The translations under genes were made by a program, and so were the position numbers. Shown in pieces: positions 16,405-26,365 of a stretch of 64,000 nt of DNA. The notes under the pieces are model-generated. The model had not been told where the DNA came from and did no database searches. It was given only the letters and a program-made list of their open reading frames with translations. The stretch comes from PWQG01 sp050486205. Lineage in GTDB: Bacteria > Pseudomonadota > Gammaproteobacteria > Pseudomonadales > Pseudohongiellaceae. The first letter of the stretch is position 1; the number at the start of each line of letters is the position of its first letter. Location of the stretch: the NCBI GenBank assembly GCA_050486205.1, contig JBJHCW010000008.1, positions 62,001 to 126,000 of the forward strand, read 5' to 3'.

Positions 16405-17508
16405 CTAAAGACGCGGGAAACGCAGTCGGCCTGCCTCGACCCGCGGTGGCGACGTATCGGGCAGCCGCGCATGCGGGTGCACCTGGTATACACGCGCGCG
16501 GGTCTCATAACTGCGCACTTCCATGATCTGACGGTAGGCCTGGGTCACCGGATCCGGATTGACTGCGGCGTTGTCGCCCTGCGCGTCGACGGCCTGTTGT
16601 CCGCTCATCACCTCATCCAGATCCAGGCGCGGGTAGACAAAAACCGAATAGACACTTGAGGTGTTGTTGCCGATCCAGGGGGACAGTTCAACCATCTCCT
16701 CCAGTGGCACGATTTCGCCCACATCACCCTGGCCGCGCATGTCTCGGGTCTGGCGGTATTCCAGAATGGCTTCGATGGTGTCCTCACTGATGCCGGGCAA
16801 CAGTTGCATGGCTTCCCGGGTGGCCAGATTCAGGTTCACGCGTTGCCCGCTGCCATACACGGTGAACGCGGCATCGAGATTGAAGTCGGCAAACAACTCA
16901 TCAAAGCCGCGTACCAGACGCAGCTCTTCCACACTGTCCAGCTCGGGATGGTTGCGGGCGCGGTAGGGCGGATCCAGCGACAGATAATATTCATCCTCGG
17001 CGCCGCGCGGGCTCGCCGCATCATCCTGGTCGGTCCAGTCAGTCCAGGCATCAAGCAATTCTTCCACTTCATCAGGATCATATCCGGGGCCCAGACGCTT
17101 CTGGATGATCTGCCGCATGTTCTCGCGCGGCATACGGTTGAGATTGATCTTGCCGGCGTGATCGTAGATGCGTACCACCATGTGCTCGGCAGCAGGGTAG
17201 TGCAGGCTCAGCGGCTGACCATTGAATCGGTAGGCGGGAATACGCACTTCGCCCAGCTCGTTCAGGATGGGCGGCTGATCCGGGGCAGGTGGCATGCGTT
17301 CCATCATCAGCTCCATCTCGGCCCTGTTCATCGCCGACATCAGCGTTGACAGATCCTCGCTGCCCATACGATTGTGCCAGGCCGTGGTCGCCGACAGACG
17401 CACATTGCTGGCCAGCACCGTGACCATGATGGTCAGCACCACTGAGGTCCACAGCACCATGATGATGACGGCGCCGCCTTGTCTGGATGGCCAGTTGCCG
17501 GGTCTCAT
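16405..17508 (-). CDS. gspK: Type II secretion minor pseudopilin GspK
   Basis: The 367-residue protein has a GspK-type pseudopilin start (RQGGAVIIMVLWTSVVLTIMV), which lacks the Glu at +5 present in GspG-J. A large globular domain follows, with the family helix-hairpin-helix region (NLNRMPRENMRQI and NLATREAMQLLPGISEDTIEAIL). GspK caps the pseudopilus tip with GspI and GspJ. It is the last gene of the operon, 5 bases after gspJ. Confidence 0.9.
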   Translation of the reverse strand: MRPGNWPSRQGGAVIIMVLWTSVVLTIMVTVLASNVRLSATTAWHNRMGSEDLSTLMSAMNRAEMELMMERMPPAPDQPPILNELGEVRIPAYRFNGQPLSLHYPAAEHMVVRIYDHAGKINLNRMPRENMRQIIQKRLGPGYDPDEVEELLDAWTDWTDQDDAASPRGAEDEYYLSLDPPYRARNHPELDSVEELRLVRGFDELFADFNLDAAFTVYGSGQRVNLNLATREAMQLLPGISEDTIEAILEYRQTRDMRGQGDVGEIVPLEEMVELSPWIGNNTSSVYSVFVYPRLDLDEVMSGQQAVDAQGDNAAVNPDPVTQAYRQIMEVRSYETRARVYQVHPHARLPDTSPPRVEAGRLRFPRL

Positions 17509-17513
17509 GCCGC

Positions 17514-18236
17514 CTACCTCCCCGCCATCGGATTCGGGCTGATGCTGCGATGCGTGGTGGCGCGAATGCCGGCCACTATCTCGACAATCTGCCGGTCAGC
17601 ACTGCTGCGGCGCTCGCCGTCCATACGGGTGAGTTGCACATGAACCGCCAGTGGCAGACTGAGCGCATCCTCGCCATCCCAGTCCGATATCCAGTGACGG
17701 CTTTCATCGTCGCGCTCGACCAGGTAACGGAACTCGGCAGCATAACCGGGCAGCAGCAATGTGGCGTTGGCCGCATCCAGCCTTTGTGACGGATCATCAC
17801 TGAGCGCCGGTGCCAATTGCAGATACACACCTTCCCCGGCCACCGTGTACAGGCGCCAGGCGGTCAGGCCGGGGTTGCGCTGGGGTGAGACGGTGGACAC
17901 CCAGGACAGGCGGTCCGCCTGTCCGTCAAAGTAGATGGTCAGGCCCAGCGTGCGCAGATCACGATAACTGTGAGGAAAGGCGCCCAGCAGGGCACGCTCG
18001 ATCTGCAGCAGCCCGATGGTCTTGTCCAGTGTGGCTTCCAGCCCTTCGTGGTTGTTGTCCCAGTCACGCACCACGGCGTAGACCCCGGCACTGAGCATGG
18101 TCAGCAGCATGGCGGTAAGCGCCAGGGCCAGCAGCAGCTCCAGCAGCGTGAAACCGCGCTGGCGCCCTGTTTCGCCACAGCGTTTGTCAGCGCGGCAGAT
18201 CAAAGCGCACCCAGCGTGTGCCGGTGATCGGTTCAT
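17514..18236 (-). CDS. gspJ: Type II secretion minor pseudopilin GspJ
   Basis: A prepilin peptidase site, RQRGFTLLELLLALALTAML, begins near residue 26. The 240-residue length and position between gspI and gspK fit GspJ. The ATG at 18236 overlaps gspI by 50 bases; I see no better in-frame start closer to the prepilin motif, so the leader is rather long. It would assemble with GspI and GspK at the pseudopilus tip. Confidence 0.82.
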   Translation of the reverse strand: MNRSPAHAGCALICRADKRCGETGRQRGFTLLELLLALALTAMLLTMLSAGVYAVVRDWDNNHEGLEATLDKTIGLLQIERALLGAFPHSYRDLRTLGLTIYFDGQADRLSWVSTVSPQRNPGLTAWRLYTVAGEGVYLQLAPALSDDPSQRLDAANATLLLPGYAAEFRYLVERDDESRHWISDWDGEDALSLPLAVHVQLTRMDGERRSSADRQIVEIVAGIRATTHRSISPNPMAGR

Positions 18237-18588
18237 CGCGGTCCGGGTCCATGAGTTGGTAGGTTTCCAGCAGATACGGGGTTGGCGCGGTACGACGCAG
18301 CGGATCTTCGAGCAACTGGCCTGGCGCTATGCGATACCGGTTGTTGACCAACACCGGTTCAAGCGCACGGTATTGATCATCCAGCAGCGCAAAATGGGTG
18401 ACGGCGCGGGTGTGGATAGCGTCTTGTAACTGCTCCTGTGAACGCAGCGCGAGTTGCTTGCTGCCAGCGGCCAGCGCAAAGAGACTGCCCAGCACCAGGC
18501 TGGTGATGGTGAGCGCAATCACCACTTCAAGCAGGGTGAAACCGCGCTGTTGTCTTCCGACTGTAATCCCTGGTTCAGTGTTCATCAT
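18187..18588 (-). CDS. gspI: Type II secretion minor pseudopilin GspI
   Basis: This 133-residue pseudopilin has the cleavage motif RQQRGFTLLEVVIALTITSL directly after a short basic leader. Length and position (after gspH, before gspJ) fit GspI, which nucleates the tip complex. Its start overlaps the gspH stop by 4 bases (ATGA). Confidence 0.85.
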   Translation of the reverse strand: MMNTEPGITVGRQQRGFTLLEVVIALTITSLVLGSLFALAAGSKQLALRSQEQLQDAIHTRAVTHFALLDDQYRALEPVLVNNRYRIAPGQLLEDPLRRTAPTPYLLETYQLMDPDRDEPITGTRWVRFDLPR

Positions 18589-19109
18589 CTGTTTTCATCC
18601 CGGTGCGTGCTCACCCGGCCCGAGAACGGGTCCACACTGACCACCGCCACACGATTGCCCTGACGCATGATCAGCTCGCCGCCTGTGCTGCCGCCTTCAG
18701 GGAAAAACATCACGGCCACCTGGGTACTGACATCGCGGCGCTGGTTGTTGCTGTCGCGAAAGGCCAGACTGATGCCGCGTGCCTGCCAGCTGCCGGCCTG
18801 CGCTGCCGGCGCGGGCGCTGCCTGCAAGGCATCGGCCCCACGTCTGTTGTTGCCTGGCGCCGCGACCTCATCACTGATGTGGAACACGGCCTGTGCCGGC
18901 AGGCCGCGCACCACTGCCGTGCGCCGGGCGTGGTTGAGCAGTGCGTGCGCCTCGCGCACCTGGCCGTCAAAGCTGCGGCTTTCAATGCCGCCGAGATTGG
19001 GCACAACCAACAAGGCCGCCATGGCCAGAATGGTCAGCACCAGCAGCACTTCCAGCAGCGTGAAGCCGCGCTGTGCCAGGCGGGTGCTAGCGCCTGATTT
19101 CAGCATCAT
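18585..19109 (-). CDS. gspH: Type II secretion minor pseudopilin GspH
   Basis: The ATG at 19109 (or 19106) gives about 174 residues with the prepilin motif AQRGFTLLEVLLVLTILAMA. A TTG at 19142 would give an unusually long leader. It overlaps the end of gspG by 23 bases. GspH links the GspG shaft to the tip complex. Confidence 0.82.
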   Translation of the reverse strand: MMLKSGASTRLAQRGFTLLEVLLVLTILAMAALLVVPNLGGIESRSFDGQVREAHALLNHARRTAVVRGLPAQAVFHISDEVAAPGNNRRGADALQAAPAPAAQAGSWQARGISLAFRDSNNQRRDVSTQVAVMFFPEGGSTGGELIMRQGNRVAVVSVDPFSGRVSTHRDENR

Positions 19110-19482
19110 TGCCGGTGCCGCCGGGGCGCCCGTCCGCACCAAAGGACATCAGTTCGAAGCTGCTGCCATCGCTGCTGTACTGGTAAGGGTTGCCCCAGGG
19201 GTCCATGGGCAGGTTGCCCCGGATATAGGGCCCGTTCCAGGACGAGCGTCCGGTGGTATTACGCACCAGGCCTTCGAGGGAGTCCGGGTATCGGCCCACA
19301 TCCAGCCGGTGTGCATCCAGTGCGTTGCTCAGCGATGATATCTGCGACAGCGCCGCGTCACGCCGCGCGCTGTCTGCCTGGTTGAACAGGTTCGGCGCCA
19401 CCATTACGGCCAACATGCCCAGAATCGCCATGACGATCAACAGCTCGATGATGGTGAAGCCCTTGTTATGTTGACGGATCAT
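19087..19482 (-). CDS. gspG: Type II secretion major pseudopilin GspG
   Basis: The 131-residue protein has a short leader and the motif NKGFTIIELLIVMAILGMLA. The GspG-specific C-terminal calcium-site region follows: DPWGNPYQYSS and FGADGRPGGTGNDAEI. A GAGGAAG ribosome site lies 6 bases before the ATG. GspG polymerises into the pseudopilus that pushes substrate through the secretin. It follows gspD after 70 bases. Confidence 0.93.
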   Translation of the reverse strand: MIRQHNKGFTIIELLIVMAILGMLAVMVAPNLFNQADSARRDAALSQISSLSNALDAHRLDVGRYPDSLEGLVRNTTGRSSWNGPYIRGNLPMDPWGNPYQYSSDGSSFELMSFGADGRPGGTGNDAEIRR

Positions 19483-19552
19483 CTGTACTTCCTCTTCATT
19501 GATGATTTATGTGACCGTATCATGACTGATTCCATTGTAGAAAATCGCCGAA

Positions 19553-21757
19553 TCAGAAATTGCTTTCATCCAGCATCTCGGCGGCGCGCTCAAAGCGGTT
19601 GATGATGTCGCGGTAGCGGGCGCCATCATACTCGTTCAGGTTGACAATTTCAGGACGCAGCACTATGAACAGCTCCTGCCGTTCATTGTCATTGCGCTGG
19701 TAGGAAAACAGCCGGCCCAGACCCGGCACCTGATTCAGAAACGGTATGCCGGTGTTGTAGCTGTCGTTATTGTCCTGGATCAGTCCACCCAGCACCACAT
19801 TCTCGCCGTCACGAACCACCACCGTGGTTTCAATCTCCTGATTCTGGAATATCGGGTTGTTATTGACGCCCGAAGTACCCGACAGTGAGGACAGCTCCTG
19901 ACGAATGGTCAGGTTGACCACACCATCGTCGTTGATGCGCGGTGTGATGAACAGCTCAATGCCCGTCGGTCGATACTGGATATTGGTGGTGGAGAAACCA
20001 CCACTGCCCACCGTTTCGCCAAGCTGTACCGGCACCTCGGCGCCGATGCGGATAAGGCCTTCCATATTGTTGATCACGGTCACGGACGGGCGTGCCAGCA
20101 GACGCACATCATTGTTCACCGCAATGGCCTGCAGGGTTGCATCGATGCGGGCGGCGCCGTCCAGGAAGGAGCGGTTGAACAACAATGTGCCAACGGCAGA
20201 ACTGCCGCCCGAGTCTCCATTGCCGCCGCCGCGATTGACCGGCAGGAAACTGGTGGCCACACGCGTGGTGCCGGACGCGGTTTCAACCACCCGTGACCAG
20301 TCAACACCGAAGGCCGTTTCATCAGTCAGGGTGATCTGGGCAATGGCGGCGTTGATCATCACCTGCAATGGCACCGCGTCGAGCTGGCTGATGGTGGCCA
20401 GCAGCTGACGATAGTCACGCGGGCTGGCCCGGATCAACAGGCTGTTGGTGGCATCATCGGCGACTATACTCACGCGCAGATCCGCTGACACCGCCACCTG
20501 GGTGACCAGGGTGCCATCGCGTGGCTCGGCAATCACCTGGCCGGCTTCCTCCTCCGTCAGACCCAGGGCCTGACGGGCGGCGGCGCGCATCTGCGCCTGC
20601 TCGCGTTGTTCACGCTGCTCGGTGGAGAGCCTGGCATCATTCTCACGATAGTCATCAACCCGGAACACTTCGGTCAGTGTTGCTGCCAGTTCGGTGGCAT
20701 TGAGGTTTTTTACCCGATACTGGAACAGCTGCTCAGCCTGCTCCTGCCTGTCGGCATCAAGCAGGCGTACCCAACGGCCTATCTCACTGAAGCCCCGGCT
20801 GGCCGGGGCTGTGACCAGCAACGCATTGATCCGGGGCAGGGCCATGACCTGATAGGCCGGGTTGCTGCCCTCGATCAGGCCCAGCACTTCCTGCAGTTCG
20901 CCGGCCAGCTCTTCGGCACCGGCAAAGTTCAGCGGATACAACTGTATGCCCTGGTTCTGGAATGGATCATCGTCAATGAGCGACAACAGTTCGTTGATGC
21001 GGGAGAGCTGTGACTCATTGCCCGTGATGGCCAGAATATTGCTGTTGGCGATTCGTACGATGCGCCCGTCAGGCTCCACCAGGGGTGTGATCAGTTCCAG
21101 CGCCGAGGTGACCGAGATGTAGGTCAGCGGTGTGATCTGCATGATGGCGGCTGCGGTACCACCAGCCGGGCGGTCGGGCGTGGTGATTTCCATGGGCAGC
21201 TGGGATTCGGAGCGGCGCACATAGTACACATTGCCGATTCGCTCCATGACCACACCCGCTTCACGGGTCAGCAGTCGCATCAGGGGCCAGACGTCACCAA
21301 AGGACAGCGGGCGATTCTGCGCGGTCCGGATGCTGACCTGATCGGCGATGGTCGGATCAATGACCATGGTGATGTCCAGTGCATCGGCCATGTCCGCCAG
21401 CACCTCGCGCAGATCGGCCTGCTCGTAGTTGAGCTCAACCACATCGTTTTCCGGGGTCTGCACAGGCGAGGGCGGGGTTTCCCGGTAACCGCCAATGGGC
21501 CGGACCTGGCCGTCGGTGTTGATCTCGTCAATCAGGCGCTGGCGTTCGCGCGCGGCGGCATCATCGATCATTGCCACCGGCTCCACACCATTGCCCAGAC
21601 GGGTACTGCGCGGCGCCGACGCCTCGGCGGCCCGGGCAGCGGCCTGCTCCGCGTCCCGCGCGGCCTGACTGCTCTGGCTGGAGCTGGTGGCAGCGCAAGA
21701 AGACAGCGCCAGCACCAGAACGGACAAGGACAATCCTTTTACAGTCATTCCATTCAC
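19553..21757 (-). CDS. gspD: Type II secretion outer-membrane secretin GspD
   Basis: The start is GTG 21757, with GGGAG 8 bases before it. The 734-residue protein has a lipoprotein-like signal (VLVLALSSC). The N0 domain follows (about 105-180, NYEQADLREVLADMADALDI), then three N/KH repeats (about 200-440) and the secretin channel domain (about 500-700, with LLARPSVTVINN and VPGLGRLFSYQ). Length is typical. A lipobox on the secretin could allow self-sorting without a GspS pilotin (inference). It is embedded in an operon that lacks gspC, the usual inner-membrane partner of GspD. Confidence 0.94.
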   Translation of the reverse strand: MNGMTVKGLSLSVLVLALSSCAATSSSQSSQAARDAEQAAARAAEASAPRSTRLGNGVEPVAMIDDAAARERQRLIDEINTDGQVRPIGGYRETPPSPVQTPENDVVELNYEQADLREVLADMADALDITMVIDPTIADQVSIRTAQNRPLSFGDVWPLMRLLTREAGVVMERIGNVYYVRRSESQLPMEITTPDRPAGGTAAAIMQITPLTYISVTSALELITPLVEPDGRIVRIANSNILAITGNESQLSRINELLSLIDDDPFQNQGIQLYPLNFAGAEELAGELQEVLGLIEGSNPAYQVMALPRINALLVTAPASRGFSEIGRWVRLLDADRQEQAEQLFQYRVKNLNATELAATLTEVFRVDDYRENDARLSTEQREQREQAQMRAAARQALGLTEEEAGQVIAEPRDGTLVTQVAVSADLRVSIVADDATNSLLIRASPRDYRQLLATISQLDAVPLQVMINAAIAQITLTDETAFGVDWSRVVETASGTTRVATSFLPVNRGGGNGDSGGSSAVGTLLFNRSFLDGAARIDATLQAIAVNNDVRLLARPSVTVINNMEGLIRIGAEVPVQLGETVGSGGFSTTNIQYRPTGIELFITPRINDDGVVNLTIRQELSSLSGTSGVNNNPIFQNQEIETTVVVRDGENVVLGGLIQDNNDSYNTGIPFLNQVPGLGRLFSYQRNDNERQELFIVLRPEIVNLNEYDGARYRDIINRFERAAEMLDESNF

Positions 21758-21772
21758 AATTTCAACTCCCGC

Positions 21773-22987
21773 CTAGAATTCCACCGCGTTCATGCTGAAC
21801 ACGGCTGAAAGCATGGTAATGGTGATGCCGCCTACAGCAATCCCGAGAAAGAGAATCAGGGCTGGCTGAAGGGCCGATACCAGACTGTTCATCTGGCTCT
21901 TGACGTATTGATCAAAGGTTTCTGCGGTTTTCAGCAAAATGCTGCCGGTGCGCCCTGACTCCTCACCAACGGCAACAAGCTGATGCAGCAGGGTAGGAAA
22001 AACACCGGTTTTTTCCAGTGAAATGCCCAGACCAGCGCCACCTCGCACATCATCTTCCACCTGACGCAGGTGCTCGATCAGTTCACTGTTGGCAATGACT
22101 TCGCGTGCCACGCGCAGGGCGCGGATCAGCGGTATGCCGGCGCCCAGCAGCGCGCCAAGGGTGCGGGCAAACACTGCGCAGTCCTTGTACAGCAGCAGCG
22201 GACCCAGCAGCGGTGTGCTGAGCAGAAAAGCATGTTTCCGGCGTCGTGTTCCAGGGTCGCGGTCAAGCCAGCGCCACCACAGAACCAGGCCGGCCACGGC
22301 CAGCACCACCACAAAACCCCAGGTCTGAATCCAGTCACTGAGCGCCAGCAAAAAGGCCGCTGACCGTGGTATGGCGGCACCGGCATCCTCGAACATGACG
22401 GCAAACTGCGGCACCACAAAAGCCAGCAGCAGCACAACCGAGACAATGCCGGTAAAAAGCAACACCACCGGATAGACCATGGCGGCGAGTATTGCCTGGC
22501 GGTTTCTGGAATGGGTTTCAAGAAACTCGGCCAGCCCCGGCAGCAGCTGATGCAATATGCCACCTTCTTCCCCGGCACGCACAATATTGACGTACATGCG
22601 CGAGAACACATCCGGACGTGTCTCCATGGCATCTGCCAGGCTTTTGCCTTCCTTGACGTCACGGCGCATGTTGACCACCAGCTGACGCATGGCTGCCGAC
22701 TCGGTGATACCTTCGAGCAAACGCAGTGCCTTGTCGATGGGCACACGCGCTTCGATCAGGGTACACAGCCCCGTGGTGAAATCCAGCAGATCGGCCTGGC
22801 GGATCCGGCGACTGCCCGGCCCGCGCTGCAGTTCTGTGGCCGAAGCCTGAACCAGTTTGACCGGAATCAGTTGTTTGCCCTGCAGCATCCGCAGCGCCTC
22901 GCGCTCGGATTCGGCAGCAATCTGCCCACTCTGCATCTTGCCGGCGGCGTCATAGGCCTGGTACTTGTAGAAGGCTGCCGTGCTCAT
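21773..22987 (-). CDS. gspF: Type II secretion inner-membrane platform protein GspF
   Basis: The 404-residue protein has two T2SSF domains with three membrane helices in total (about 170-190, 220-240 and 375-395). The diagnostic stretch RAGEEGGILHQLLPGLAEFL is present in the first repeat and VGEESGRTGSILLKTAETFD in the second. It overlaps gspE by 4 bases. GspF is the platform on which the GspE ATPase drives pseudopilus assembly. Confidence 0.94.
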   Translation of the reverse strand: MSTAAFYKYQAYDAAGKMQSGQIAAESEREALRMLQGKQLIPVKLVQASATELQRGPGSRRIRQADLLDFTTGLCTLIEARVPIDKALRLLEGITESAAMRQLVVNMRRDVKEGKSLADAMETRPDVFSRMYVNIVRAGEEGGILHQLLPGLAEFLETHSRNRQAILAAMVYPVVLLFTGIVSVVLLLAFVVPQFAVMFEDAGAAIPRSAAFLLALSDWIQTWGFVVVLAVAGLVLWWRWLDRDPGTRRRKHAFLLSTPLLGPLLLYKDCAVFARTLGALLGAGIPLIRALRVAREVIANSELIEHLRQVEDDVRGGAGLGISLEKTGVFPTLLHQLVAVGEESGRTGSILLKTAETFDQYVKSQMNSLVSALQPALILFLGIAVGGITITMLSAVFSMNAVEF

Positions 22988-24444
22988 ATTGCCCTCGTCA
23001 CCCTGACCACTTCTTCCGGTGTGGTGAGTCCGTCAGCGAGTTTTTCCAGCGCGTCCTCACGCAGGGTTTTCATGCCTTCGCGTTTTGCCTGGGCGCGTAT
23101 CACGTTGGCGTCCGAACCGCTGGCCACTTCGTGGCGGATCGCGTCACTGAGCACCAGTAACTCGTAAAGCCCGATACGCCCGCGGTAACCGGTTTCGCCA
23201 CAACGTTCACAACCACGCCCACGCCGGATGAGCGGAATCCGGTCTGCGCTGATCTCCAGCACCACGGCTTCGTCCTCGGTCAGCGGCACGGATTCGGCGC
23301 AGTCGGTGCACACACGACGTACCAGGCGCTGCGCCTGCACGGCCAGCAGACTGGAGCTGATGAGATAACTCTGCACGCCCATGTCCTGCAGTCGCGTGAT
23401 GGCACCGGCGGCGTCGTTGGTGTGCAGGGTGGAAAACACCAGATGCCCGGTGAGGGCTGATTCAATGGCGATCTCTGCCGTTTCGTGGTCCCGGATCTCG
23501 CCCACCATCAACACGTCCGGGTCCTGTCGCACAATCGATCGCAGACCGGCCGCAAAATTCAGACCGATGCCCGCATTGGCCTGTATCTGGGTGATGCCTT
23601 CCAGCTGGTACTCGACAGGATCCTCAATGGTGATGATCTTCTGACGCTCGCTGTTGATCTTCTCCAGCGTGGCGTAAAGTGTGGTGGTCTTGCCACTGCC
23701 GGTGGGGCCGGTAATCAGGATCATGCCATGGGGCTGGGTGATCAGTGACTGATAGGTCTGCAGGATGTTCTGCGGCATACCCAGCTGCTGCAGGCTGACT
23801 GCGGTGTCGCTGCGGTCCAGGATGCGCAGCACCACGGACTCGCCGTGCACACCGGGCAGGGTGGACACTCGCATGTCCAGTTGTTTGTTGCCGATACGTG
23901 AATCAATCCGGCCGTCCTGCGGCAGACGTTTCTCGCCGATGTCCAGCCGCGCCATGAGCTTCAGGCGCGAGGCAACCGCGGTATGGATTTTCACCGGCAG
24001 GCGTTCTATGCGGGTCATGATGCCATCCACCCGGCAGCGCACATCCAGATGGTCCTCGTTGGGCTCGAAGTGGATGTCACTGGCATTCAGGTCCAGGGCA
24101 CGGGCAAACAGGTGGTTGACCAGGCGGATGATGGGTGCTTCAGAGGCCAGATCTTTCAGCTCCTCATCATCCTCGAAACCGGACACAAACACATCCTCGG
24201 TGTTGCCACTTTCAATGGACGGCGAAAGCGCCGCACGCCAGTGACGGATCAGGCGCCGCACTTCATCGGTGGTGCCGGTACGAAAACGCAGGCGGTCACC
24301 CATGATGAAGCGGATACGGTTGCGCAGCTCCGGGGTGGGCAGGGTTTCACACACCAGCACAGCGCTGTCGTCAAAGTTCTGCTCCGGTGCCATGCCCGAG
24401 GGTTCCAGCAACTGGCTGAACAGCGGCAGGGTGATGTGGCTCAT
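22984..24444 (-). CDS. gspE: Type II secretion ATPase GspE
   Basis: The 486-residue ATPase has the N1E region and a core with Walker A (GPTGSGKTTTLY), Asp box, Walker B (PDVLMVGEIRD) and His box (STLHTNDAAGAITRL). A four-cysteine zinc domain is present (CTDC and CERC). These place it in GspE/PulE rather than a retraction ATPase. It is coupled by 4-base overlaps to gspM before and gspF after, and powers pseudopilus extension from the cytoplasmic face. Confidence 0.95.
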   Translation of the reverse strand: MSHITLPLFSQLLEPSGMAPEQNFDDSAVLVCETLPTPELRNRIRFIMGDRLRFRTGTTDEVRRLIRHWRAALSPSIESGNTEDVFVSGFEDDEELKDLASEAPIIRLVNHLFARALDLNASDIHFEPNEDHLDVRCRVDGIMTRIERLPVKIHTAVASRLKLMARLDIGEKRLPQDGRIDSRIGNKQLDMRVSTLPGVHGESVVLRILDRSDTAVSLQQLGMPQNILQTYQSLITQPHGMILITGPTGSGKTTTLYATLEKINSERQKIITIEDPVEYQLEGITQIQANAGIGLNFAAGLRSIVRQDPDVLMVGEIRDHETAEIAIESALTGHLVFSTLHTNDAAGAITRLQDMGVQSYLISSSLLAVQAQRLVRRVCTDCAESVPLTEDEAVVLEISADRIPLIRRGRGCERCGETGYRGRIGLYELLVLSDAIRHEVASGSDANVIRAQAKREGMKTLREDALEKLADGLTTPEEVVRVTRAI

Positions 24445-25031
24445 GGTACAGGCACCTCCTGCAACACCATGGTACGGGCAAAGCCGACGACCGTGATGTC
24501 ACCGGTATACTGGTTTCTGTTGTGACGCATGCTGAAACTGCTCACCCCCAGCCAGGGACGGGACTGCTCCAGGCGCTCGATGAAGCCGGGCAGATTGCCC
24601 TGATCACCCAGATTGAAGGACACACTCTGCTCGACCAGCAACCAGCCATCGGCCTGCAGGGACTCGGCCAGTCGCGTGGCGGTGATGGTGATGTCCGAGG
24701 CGTCGGCGTGCTCGCGGACCAACCGCTGGATATTGGCGCTGAGCAGGGGCACCGTGGCACTGTCAAACACCCGGGTCTCCATTTCCGTGGCGCGCACCTC
24801 GATTTCTTCGCGGCGTTGGCGCCAGGTATCCTCTTCTTCGGCCAGACGCTGCTCCCGCTCTATTTCCATGCGCAGCCCATCCAGCACAATGGCCCGCTGC
24901 TGATACAGGTCGCGCGCGGCGGGTACTGCCGTGGTCAACAGGAAAGCGGCCGCAACAACGCCACCAAGCATCAGTATGCGTTTTTCCCTTGGCGAGCGCG
25001 CCGCCAGGCCCAGTGAGGACATCAGGCTCAT
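24441..25031 (-). CDS. gspM: Type II secretion protein GspM
   Basis: The 196-residue protein has one N-terminal membrane helix (about 20-40) and a coiled-coil region (about 45-85, rich in Glu/Arg). A small periplasmic ferredoxin-like domain follows. This and the position right after gspL fit GspM, which partners GspL in the inner-membrane platform. Sequence conservation in this family is weak, so the call rests mainly on layout and context. Confidence 0.75.
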   Translation of the reverse strand: MSLMSSLGLAARSPREKRILMLGGVVAAAFLLTTAVPAARDLYQQRAIVLDGLRMEIEREQRLAEEEDTWRQRREEIEVRATEMETRVFDSATVPLLSANIQRLVREHADASDITITATRLAESLQADGWLLVEQSVSFNLGDQGNLPGFIERLEQSRPWLGVSSFSMRHNRNQYTGDITVVGFARTMVLQEVPVP

Positions 25032-26365
25032 GGTTGACGCTGCTCCGGGAAGTACCAGTTGTAATAATTACGGAAATCGGCCGTTGTCAGGCGCATCTCG
25101 ATGGCATAACGGTTGTTGCTGGTGGCACGGGCAAAATCCACCTGGGTGAACATCGGATGGGCTTCAAGTTGTTGCAACAGGCTCTGCGGGTCCTGGCTCT
25201 CGCCTTCAATCTGGATCCTGCCTTCGTCCAGCTCCAGTGACATCAACACATTCGGACTGATGATTTCCTGCAGCGTGAACAACACCTGATTCATTGCCTG
25301 GGTGGGGTACTCGGTGAACACACCCCAGTCGTTCTCGAAGTCACGCACGACCTGTTGATGCCTGCGAGCCTCGGCGGCGGCAAGATAATGTCGGTCCAGC
25401 GCCATGTCCAGGCGCCAGGATTGCACTGATTGCAACACAAACGGAACCAGCGCCATGAGCACCACCACGGCAGCGGCCACTGCACCCATGCGTATGCGTT
25501 TCTGCCGGCGATGGTGCTGACTGGCCTCGGCTGCCCCACGTGGTATAAAACAATACGCAGGCGCCGTCATGGCCGGAGCAAGCTGACCAACAAACGCCTC
25601 ACCGCTGTCGGCCCGCAACTGGGCCAGATCCGGTCGGTATCCAGTTTCCACACTGTGCTGCCACTGTTCAGCAAAGGCCGGATCCTCCAGATCCAGACGA
25701 CTGATCTGTTGCCACTCGGCAATGGCGCCGTTCTGCCACTGCATACGGGTGAGAGTGCAGGCGTCCGCGTCCTCAATCTGGGCCGCGGTTCCTGATGCCG
25801 CCAGACCCACGATGCGGGGCATGACAGCGGACAGGAACAGCCCGCGTGCAGCAAAGGCCGCAAACAGCGCGTCCAGTCTTGCAACGGGCAGCCAGAGCGC
25901 GGTTTCTTCCATGGCGTCCGGTTGCCGGCCCGGATTCACCACCAGGTCCAGTTCGTCGTCGTAGCCAGGCAGCAGTGTGTCGGCCTGAAGGCGAAGCGCC
26001 GCCTTGACGGCCTCGCGCGCCACGCCGGGCAAGGCCACGGTGGTGGCAACAAATTCACTGGCGGGCAAGTACACCACAATGCCGTCATCGGCGCTCTGAC
26101 GGGTCAGCAGCGACGCGCTTGCTTCGGCCAGAGCGTCCGGTTCCGGGCGGCCTGCTGAATCCAGCTGTGCGATGTCTGCCCAGGCACCGTTGCCACTGTG
26201 ATACAGGCGGCTGTTGAACACCACCACTGAGTGGCTTGCCTGACGCAGCAGCTGGCTCTCGCCCACACCCGCGCGCGCGCGCCTGCCCGCCATGGCGGCA
26301 AGATCGGGCAAACGTCGCGGGTGCCAGCTTTTCAGTCCGGCAGCGGAGAACAGGCGGCTCGTCAT
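25028..26365 (-). CDS. gspL: Type II secretion protein GspL
   Basis: The 445-residue protein has an N-terminal actin-like cytoplasmic domain (about 40-280, with LPASEFVATTVALPGV), a single membrane helix (about 295-312, MGAVAAAVVVLMALVPFVL) and a periplasmic ferredoxin-like domain. This is the GspL layout (a PilM-PilN fusion type). It is the first gene of the type II operon here and overlaps gspM by 4 bases. GspL recruits GspE to the membrane. Confidence 0.8.
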   Translation of the reverse strand: MTSRLFSAAGLKSWHPRRLPDLAAMAGRRARAGVGESQLLRQASHSVVVFNSRLYHSGNGAWADIAQLDSAGRPEPDALAEASASLLTRQSADDGIVVYLPASEFVATTVALPGVAREAVKAALRLQADTLLPGYDDELDLVVNPGRQPDAMEETALWLPVARLDALFAAFAARGLFLSAVMPRIVGLAASGTAAQIEDADACTLTRMQWQNGAIAEWQQISRLDLEDPAFAEQWQHSVETGYRPDLAQLRADSGEAFVGQLAPAMTAPAYCFIPRGAAEASQHHRRQKRIRMGAVAAAVVVLMALVPFVLQSVQSWRLDMALDRHYLAAAEARRHQQVVRDFENDWGVFTEYPTQAMNQVLFTLQEIISPNVLMSLELDEGRIQIEGESQDPQSLLQQLEAHPMFTQVDFARATSNNRYAIEMRLTTADFRNYYNWYFPEQRQP

